This document shows positions 59,223 through 64,000 of a stretch of 64,000 bases of DNA, piece after piece (the stretch's first letter is position 1; the number at the start of each line of letters is the position of its first letter). A program made the position numbers and the translations under genes. This DNA comes from Mycolicibacterium moriokaense (GTDB lineage Bacteria > Actinomycetota > Actinomycetes > Mycobacteriales > Mycobacteriaceae): positions 62,001 through 126,000 of the forward strand of contig NZ_QQBJ01000005.1 in the NCBI RefSeq assembly GCF_003347205.1, read 5' to 3'. The notes beneath the pieces are model-generated. The model ran no database searches and had not been told where the DNA came from. It saw only the letters and a program-made list of their open reading frames with translations.

Positions 59223-60143
59223 GTGAGCGCACAACATCAGGACCTGACCGATCTGTCCGGCCGAGTCGCGGTGGTCACCGGCGCGGCCGGTGGCCTCGGC
59301 AGGGCGGAGGCGATCGGCCTCGCCCGCTCCGGCGCCACCGTCGTGGTCAACGACATGGCGGCGGCGCTGGACCGCTCGGACGTCTTCGACGAGATCGTCG
59401 CGGCCGGGTCGAAGGCCGTCGCGGTCTCCGGTGACATCAGTGCGCGCACTACGGCCGACGAACTCGTCGCCACCGCCGACGGTCTCGGCGGACTCGACAT
59501 CGTCGTCAACAACGCGGGCATCACCCGCGACAAGATGCTGTTCAACATGTCCGACGAGGACTGGGACGCGGTGATCGCCGTGCACCTGCGCGGACATTTC
59601 CTGCTGACCCGCAACGCCGCAACGTATTGGCGCGCCAAGGCAAAAGAGGGCGACGGAACGGTCTACGGCCGCATCATCAACACGTCCTCGGAGGCCGGGT
59701 TGACCGGGCCGGTCGGCCAGGCCAACTACGGTGCGGCCAAGGCGGGCATCATCCAGCTCACACTCACCGCGGCGCGCGCCCTCGAGCGCTACGGGGTGCG
59801 GGCCAACGCCATCGCCCCCCGCGCCCGCACCGCGATGACCGCCGACGTGTTCGGCGACGCACCCGAACTCGCCGACGGCGAGGTCGACAGCCTTTCGCCC
59901 GAGCACGTCGTCTCGCTCGTGAAGTTTCTCGCCTCGCCGGCGTCCGACCGGGTCAGCGGCCAGGTGTTCATCGTCTACGGTCCGACCGTGACGCTGATGG
60001 CGGCGCCGGCCGTCGAACAGCAGTTCACCGCCGGCGGGGGCGCGTGGGCGCCGGCCGAACTGAGCGCGACGCTGCGTGAGTTCTTTGCTGGCCGCGACCT
60101 CGAGCGTGGATTCTCGGCCTCGCACCTGATGGGAAAATCCTAA
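59223..60143 (+). CDS. hsd4A: steroid 17beta-hydroxysteroid/22-hydroxy-acyl-CoA dehydrogenase Hsd4A
   Basis: A 306-residue SDR. Cofactor loop VVTGAAGGLGRAEAIGLA, NNAGITRD, the catalytic Ser in IINTSSEAG and Tyr-x3-Lys in ANYGAAKAG are all present. It matches Rv3502c by start and order. Hsd4A homologues in M. neoaurum oxidise both 17beta-hydroxysteroids and the 22-hydroxy group of the sterol side-chain CoA ester, which makes it a step in side-chain beta-oxidation. GTG 59223 follows AGAGG. The C-terminal 45 residues (APAELSATLREFFAGRDLERGF) extend beyond a minimal SDR, as in Mtb. Confidence 0.92.
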   Translation: MSAQHQDLTDLSGRVAVVTGAAGGLGRAEAIGLARSGATVVVNDMAAALDRSDVFDEIVAAGSKAVAVSGDISARTTADELVATADGLGGLDIVVNNAGITRDKMLFNMSDEDWDAVIAVHLRGHFLLTRNAATYWRAKAKEGDGTVYGRIINTSSEAGLTGPVGQANYGAAKAGIIQLTLTAARALERYGVRANAIAPRARTAMTADVFGDAPELADGEVDSLSPEHVVSLVKFLASPASDRVSGQVFIVYGPTVTLMAAPAVEQQFTAGGGAWAPAELSATLREFFAGRDLERGFSASHLMGKS

Positions 60144-60176
60144 GAGGCCTATTAAGGCCGCAGCTCGTTCACAGGT

Positions 60177-60190
60177 TAGAACACGTTCCA
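60177..60190. promoter_or_regulatory. KstR operator 1 upstream of mce4
   Basis: TAGAACACGTTCCA is a perfect match to the consensus. It lies 34 bases after the hsd4A stop, 232 bases before yrbE4A. It pairs with a second site 88 bases downstream. Confidence 0.85.
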
Positions 60191-60256
60191 GAATGACCTG
60201 GATCACACCGCCTCTGACCTGGACATAAGCTGGATTATTGCGCTTCGCCGCTGCCT

Positions 60257-60286
60257 TTGACAGTGCGAACGTGTTCTAGTTACTAT
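60257..60286 (+). promoter_or_regulatory. mce4 promoter with KstR operator inside the spacer
   Basis: TTGACA (60257-60262) and TACTAT (60281-60286) are 18 bases apart, a near-consensus SigA promoter. The KstR-like site GCGAACGTGTTCTA (60265-60278, one mismatch at the first base) lies wholly within the spacer. A transcript starting near 60293 would have about 115 bases of leader before yrbE4A. Confidence 0.75.
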
Positions 60287-60408
60287 GATCCGGCTCACTT
60301 AGATTTACTTGTGACGCAGGGGTGGAAAAGTCGCCGTGGCCAGCAGAATCTGCTAGTTCGCCGTCGTGCGCGGCTCGTGAAACCCCCGACCCGAGAACGG
60401 AGCCGAGG

Positions 60409-61173
60409 TTGATCGAACAGCTTGCGGTTCCGGCGCGGGCCGTAGGCGGGTTCGTCGAAATGTCGATCGACACTTTCGTCAAGATCTTCCGTCGGCCCTT
60501 TCAGTTCCGGGAATTCCTCGAGCAGACCTGGATGATCGCGCGCGTCTCGCTGGTTCCGACGCTGCTGGTCGCGATTCCGTTCACCGTTCTGGTCGCCTTC
60601 ACCCTCAACATCCTGCTGCGCGAGATCGGTGCGGCCGACCTGTCCGGCGCGGGCACCGCGTTCGGCACCATCACCCAGCTCGGTCCCGTGGTGACGGTGC
60701 TGGTGGTGGCGGGCGCGGGCGCGACAGCGATCTGCGCCGACCTCGGGGCCCGCACCATCCGCGAGGAGATCGACGCGATGCGGGTGCTGGGCATCGATCC
60801 GATCCAGCGCCTCGTGGTGCCGCGCGTGCTCGCATCGACCGTCGTCGCCCTGCTGCTCAACGGCCTGGTCTGCGCGATCGGGCTGTCCGGCGGATACGTC
60901 TTCTCCGTGTTTCTGCAGGGCGTCAACCCCGGCGCGTTCATCAACGGGCTGACCGTGCTGACCGGACTCGGCGAGTTGGTGCTGGCCGAGGTGAAAGCTT
61001 TGCTGTTCGGCGTCGTCGCCGGGCTCGTCGGCTGTTACCGCGGCCTGACCGTGCAGGGCGGGCCCAAGGGCGTCGGCACCGCGGTCAACGAAACCGTGGT
61101 CTATGCCTTCATCTGCCTGTTCGTCATCAACGTGATCATGACGGCGATCGGCGTGAGAGTGCTGGTGCGCTGA
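60409..61173 (+). CDS. yrbE4A: mce4 permease subunit YrbE4A
   Basis: A 254-residue MlaE/YrbE-type membrane protein with five to six helices. The permease-defining segment is TIREEIDAMRVLGIDPIQRLVVPRVLAS. It is the first gene of the cholesterol-import operon; with YrbE4B it forms the inner-membrane channel energised by an MceG-type ATPase encoded elsewhere. TTG 60409 gives exactly the length I recall for Rv3501c and follows GCCGAGG; any upstream start would be out of the conserved region. The gene ends 31 bases before yrbE4B. Confidence 0.93.
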   Translation: MIEQLAVPARAVGGFVEMSIDTFVKIFRRPFQFREFLEQTWMIARVSLVPTLLVAIPFTVLVAFTLNILLREIGAADLSGAGTAFGTITQLGPVVTVLVVAGAGATAICADLGARTIREEIDAMRVLGIDPIQRLVVPRVLASTVVALLLNGLVCAIGLSGGYVFSVFLQGVNPGAFINGLTVLTGLGELVLAEVKALLFGVVAGLVGCYRGLTVQGGPKGVGTAVNETVVYAFICLFVINVIMTAIGVRVLVR

Positions 61174-61204
61174 TGAGTGCTTGCACGAAGAAGAGACTGC
61201 CGCG

Positions 61205-62047
61205 ATGAGTTACGACGCCACAGTCCGCTTCCGCAGGATTTTCAAGGGGGTGCCGAAGGCCGTCGACGCGATCGGCGAGCAGGCGCTGTTCTACGGCCAG
61301 ACCATCCGCTACGTCCCGAACGCGCTCACCCGCTACCGCAAGGAGACCATTCGCAACATCGCCGAGATGACGATGGGCACCGGCGCTCTGGTGATGATCG
61401 GCGGCACCGTCGGCGTGGCGGCGTTTCTGACCCTCGCCTCGGGCGGCGTCATCGCCGTGCAGGGCTATTCGTCGCTGGGCAACATCGGCATCGAGGCGCT
61501 GACCGGCTTTCTGTCCGCGTTTCTGAACGTGCGCATCGTCGCGCCCGTCATCGCCGGCATTGCGCTGGCCGCCACGATCGGTGCGGGCACCACCGCGCAA
61601 CTGGGCGCGATGCGGGTCGCGGAGGAGATCGATGCGGTCGAATCCATGGCCGTGCACTCGGTGTCGTATCTGGTGTCGACACGACTGATGGCCGGGATGG
61701 TCGCGATCATCCCGCTCTACTCGCTGTCGGTGCTGGCGGCGTTCTTCGCGGCCCGGTTCACCACCGTGTTCATCAACAACCAGTCGGCGGGCCTCTACGA
61801 CCACTACTTCAACACCTTCCTGATACCGACCGACCTGCTGTGGTCGTTCCTGCAGGCCATCGTCATGGCGATCGCCGTGATGCTGGTGCACACCTACTAC
61901 GGCTACAACGCGTCCGGCGGCCCGGTCGGCGTCGGGATCGCGGTCGGTCAGGCCGTTCGCACGTCCCTGATCGTGGTCGTCACCATCACCCTGTTCATCT
62001 CACTCGCCGTCTACGGCGCGTCCGGCAACTTCAACCTGTCCGGGTAG
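61205..62047 (+). CDS. yrbE4B: mce4 permease subunit YrbE4B
   Basis: A 280-residue partner of YrbE4A with five predicted membrane helices. The conserved region is MRVAEEIDAVESMAVHSVSYLVSTRLMAGM. ATG 61205 begins MSYDATVRFRRIFKGVPKAVD, as expected for Rv3500c; a longer TTG start at 61181 is not favoured. It forms the heterodimeric permease base on which the Mce4A-F tube is expected to sit. Ten bases separate it from mce4A, with GTAGGTGAGAG upstream. Confidence 0.93.
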   Translation: MSYDATVRFRRIFKGVPKAVDAIGEQALFYGQTIRYVPNALTRYRKETIRNIAEMTMGTGALVMIGGTVGVAAFLTLASGGVIAVQGYSSLGNIGIEALTGFLSAFLNVRIVAPVIAGIALAATIGAGTTAQLGAMRVAEEIDAVESMAVHSVSYLVSTRLMAGMVAIIPLYSLSVLAAFFAARFTTVFINNQSAGLYDHYFNTFLIPTDLLWSFLQAIVMAIAVMLVHTYYGYNASGGPVGVGIAVGQAVRTSLIVVVTITLFISLAVYGASGNFNLSG

Positions 62048-62057
62048 GTGAGAGACG

Positions 62058-63260
62058 ATGTCTGACGGAGACGCCAAGCGAAGCCATGTGCGCATCGCTG
62101 CGGCGATCCTGGCCGCACTCGTCATCGCCGCCGTCGTCTTCACGTATCTGGCCTACACCGCGGCGTTCACGTCGACCGACAAGATCACCGTCACCTCGCC
62201 GCGGGCAGGCCTGGTGATGGACCGCGACGCCAAGGTGAAGTACCGCGGCATCCAGATCGGCGAGGTCGACTCGATCGAGTACGCGGGTGACCAGGCCAAG
62301 CTGACCCTCGCGATCGACAGCAACGAAATGCGCTACATCCCGTCCAACGCGGTGGTACGCATCGCCAGCACAACGGTTTTCGGCGCCAAGTCGGTCGAGT
62401 TCGTCCCGCCCGATCAGCCCTCCGGGACGGCGCTGCGGCCCGGCGCGCAGGTGCAGGCGTCGTCGGTGCAGTTGGAGGTCAACACCCTCTTCCAGACGCT
62501 GACCGAGGTGTTGCACAAGATCGACCCGGTGCACCTGAACGGCACGCTGAGCGCGCTCGCGGAAGGCCTGCGCGGCCACGGTGACGATCTCGGCGCACTG
62601 CTCGCAGGGCTGAACTACTATCTGCAGCAACTGAACCCGAAGCTTCCGACCCTTCAGCAGGACATCCAGAAGACCGCCGAAGTGGCGAACATCTACGGCG
62701 ACGCGGGGCCGGACCTGGCCCGCATCTTCGAGAACGTGCCCGCCATCAACAACACGATCGTCGACGAACAGGACAACCTGACCGCCACGTTGCTGGCGGC
62801 CACCGGCCTCGCCAACAACGGCACCGACACGTTGGCGCCCGCGGAGAACGACTACATCGCCGCCGTGAACCGGCTTCGCGCACCGCTGAACGTCGCAGGC
62901 GAGTATTCGCCCGAGTTCGGTTGCATCCTCGAGGGCACCGCCAAGGCCGTCGACTTCTTCGCCCCGATCATCGGCGGCACCAGGCCGGGTCTGTTCGTGT
63001 CGTCCAACTTCCTGCCCGGTTCGCCCGCCTACACGTATCCGGAGAGCCTGCCGATCGTGAACGCCTCCGGCGGCCCCAATTGCCGCGGCCTGCCCAACAT
63101 CCCGAGCAAGCAGCTGGGCGGCTCCTGGTACAAGTCGCCGTTCCTGGTCACCGACAACGCCTACGTGCCGTATCAGCCGAACACCGAGTTGCAGTTCGAC
63201 GCACCTTCGACGGCGCAGTTCCTTTTCAACGGAGCGTTCGCGGAAAGGGACGACTACTGA
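62058..63260 (+). CDS. mce4A: Mce4A, MCE-domain subunit of the cholesterol importer
   Basis: A 400-residue envelope protein, the same length I recall for Rv3499c. An N-terminal membrane anchor (about residues 12-34) precedes the MCE domain (about 38-115), which reads ITVTSPRAGLVMDRDAKVKYRGIQIGEV and NAVVRIASTTVFGAKSVEFV. A long helical region (about 130-260) forms the tube, and a C-terminal tail region has FSP- and Pro/Tyr-rich sequence (SWYKSPFLVTDNAYVPYQPN). It conveys sterol across the periplasm-like space to YrbE4AB. Its stop overlaps the mce4B ATG (TGATG). Confidence 0.94.
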   Translation: MSDGDAKRSHVRIAAAILAALVIAAVVFTYLAYTAAFTSTDKITVTSPRAGLVMDRDAKVKYRGIQIGEVDSIEYAGDQAKLTLAIDSNEMRYIPSNAVVRIASTTVFGAKSVEFVPPDQPSGTALRPGAQVQASSVQLEVNTLFQTLTEVLHKIDPVHLNGTLSALAEGLRGHGDDLGALLAGLNYYLQQLNPKLPTLQQDIQKTAEVANIYGDAGPDLARIFENVPAINNTIVDEQDNLTATLLAATGLANNGTDTLAPAENDYIAAVNRLRAPLNVAGEYSPEFGCILEGTAKAVDFFAPIIGGTRPGLFVSSNFLPGSPAYTYPESLPIVNASGGPNCRGLPNIPSKQLGGSWYKSPFLVTDNAYVPYQPNTELQFDAPSTAQFLFNGAFAERDDY

Positions 63261-64000
63261 TGGAGGGCAAGCGCACTTTGCTCAACGTCGGCATCTTCAC
63301 GGTGGCGATGCTCCTGGTGGCGGCGATGCTGGTGGTGGTCTTCGGGGAGTTCCGGTTCGCGTCGGAAACCAAGTACCACGCGACGTTTTCCGACGCCTCC
63401 CGGCTGAAGGCGGGCCAGGACGTGCGGATCGCGGGTGTGCCGGTGGGCACGGTCGGCGCGGTCAGCCTGAACCCCGACAACACCGTGGACGTCTCCTTCG
63501 ATGTCGACAAGAAGTACCAGCTGTACACCTCGACCCGCGCCGCGGTCCGCTACGAGAACCTGGTCGGTGACCGCTATCTCGAAATCACCGCCGGCCCAGG
63601 GGAATTGCGGAAGATCCCGCCGGGAAGCACCATCCCGAAGGAGAACACCTCGCCGGCGCTTGACCTCGACGCCCTGCTGGGTGGGCTGCGGCCGGTGCTG
63701 AAGGGCCTCGACGGCAACAAGATCAACGAGGTGAGCAGCGCCGTCATCGAGCTGCTGCAGGGCCAGGGCGGTGCGCTGTCCAGCCTGCTGTCGACCACCA
63801 GCGCGTTCACCCAGAACCTGGCCGCGCGCGACCAGTTGATCGGCGATGTTGTCAACAACCTGAACACGGTGCTCGGCACCGTCGACGACAAGGGCGCCCA
63901 ATTCGACGCCAGCGTGGACCAGTTGCAAAAGCTGCTCACCGGCCTCGCGCAGGGCCGCGACCCCATCGCCGGCGCCATCCCGCCGCTGGCGTCGGCGTCG
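63260..64000 (+). CDS. mce4B: Mce4B (3' end beyond the window)
   Basis: The frame is open from ATG 63260 to the right edge (247 codons), so the C-terminal part is missing. A short cytoplasmic start (MEGKRTLLN), one membrane anchor (about residues 9-32) and the MCE domain (about 38-115; KYHATFSDASRLKAGQDVRIAGVPVGTV) are visible. The start of the helical tube region follows from about 125. The order after mce4A and the one-base overlap identify it as mce4B. Confidence 0.92.
   Translation, partial: MEGKRTLLNVGIFTVAMLLVAAMLVVVFGEFRFASETKYHATFSDASRLKAGQDVRIAGVPVGTVGAVSLNPDNTVDVSFDVDKKYQLYTSTRAAVRYENLVGDRYLEITAGPGELRKIPPGSTIPKENTSPALDLDALLGGLRPVLKGLDGNKINEVSSAVIELLQGQGGALSSLLSTTSAFTQNLAARDQLIGDVVNNLNTVLGTVDDKGAQFDASVDQLQKLLTGLAQGRDPIAGAIPPLASAS

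Noticed and set aside
58161-60206. 681-codon minus-strand frame across fdxD and hsd4A
   Set aside because: It runs antisense through two recognised genes and into an alternative frame of fadE26, with no coherent domain.
1-64000. CRISPR arrays, tRNA/rRNA genes, insertion sequences and prophage genes
   Set aside because: No spaced direct repeats, no clover-leaf with T-loop consensus, and no transposase or integrase motifs were seen on reading. The only clear tandem repeat is the 32-base one at 46539-46620.

Overview
This 64 kb of GC-rich DNA looks like the chromosome of an environmental, probably fast-growing Mycobacterium (Mycolicibacterium). The evidence is a near-complete KstR-type cholesterol regulon (kstD, hsaEGF, kshA, ltp3/ltp4, cyp142, echA19, fadD19, fadD17, fadE26/27, fdxD, hsd4A, then the mce4 importer), many LLM-class (F420-type) oxidoreductases, a DUF3558 lipoprotein and a hemophore-like secreted protein. 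From memory, the steroid genes lie in the same order as H37Rv Rv3538 down to Rv3499c. I could not run a search, so gene identities rest on motifs and remembered family sequences. Genes are tightly packed, with many 1-4 bp overlaps; no stretch over 300 bases lacks a gene.

Layout. (1) 1-10412: a plus-strand exopolysaccharide operon: chain-length protein (cut by the window edge), O-antigen ligase/polymerase-like protein, two glycosyltransferases, methyltransferase, heparinase II/III-like protein, AlgD-like GDP-mannose dehydrogenase and Wzx-like flippase. It predicts a uronate-containing polymer. (2) 10409-15879: MaoC hydratase and kstD, divergent from hsaE-hsaG-hsaF, the pyruvate/propionyl-CoA-forming end of ring A/B degradation. 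(3) 15947-20419: hemophore-like protein, IclR regulator, and a DUF1214/SDR/sulfotransferase operon. (4) 20445-30908: kshA with a Cys-rich partner, a hexapeptide-repeat protein, the DUF35-ltp4-ltp3-LLM-KSI-like operon, a second LLM enzyme, an acetoacetate-decarboxylase-like protein, a lipoprotein and cyp142. (5) 30961-32935: hydrolase-cyclase fusion and nitroreductase. (6) 33013-49190: an accessory amine-catabolism island. (7) 49287-60143: echA19, fadD19, fadD17, fadE27, fadE26, fdxD and hsd4A, interrupted by nitronate monooxygenase, secreted, VOC and AraC genes. (8) 60144-64000: mce4 promoter region, yrbE4A, yrbE4B, mce4A and the start of mce4B.

How the parts fit. Eight sites matching TNNAACNNGTTNNA (six perfect, two with one mismatch) sit in front of or between the steroid operons, so one repressor probably controls uptake (mce4), side-chain oxidation and activation (fadD19, fadE26/27, hsd4A), C24-branched side-chain cleavage (ltp3/ltp4) and ring opening (kshA, kstD). 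cyp142 has no such site close upstream.

The amine island has no KstR site and carries its own regulators (GntR with a cytosolic cache protein, and PucR). It encodes a permease, a P450 with its 3Fe-4S ferredoxin and reductase, a glutamine-synthetase-like ligase, two class I glutamine-amidotransferase hydrolases, a GABA-type transaminase, an aldehyde dehydrogenase, a class III CoA-transferase and a clear glutaryl-CoA dehydrogenase. Together these give a plausible route from a cyclic secondary amine such as piperidine, through 5-aminovalerate and glutarate, to crotonyl-CoA. I regard this island and the uronate polysaccharide locus as the two most interesting systems here.
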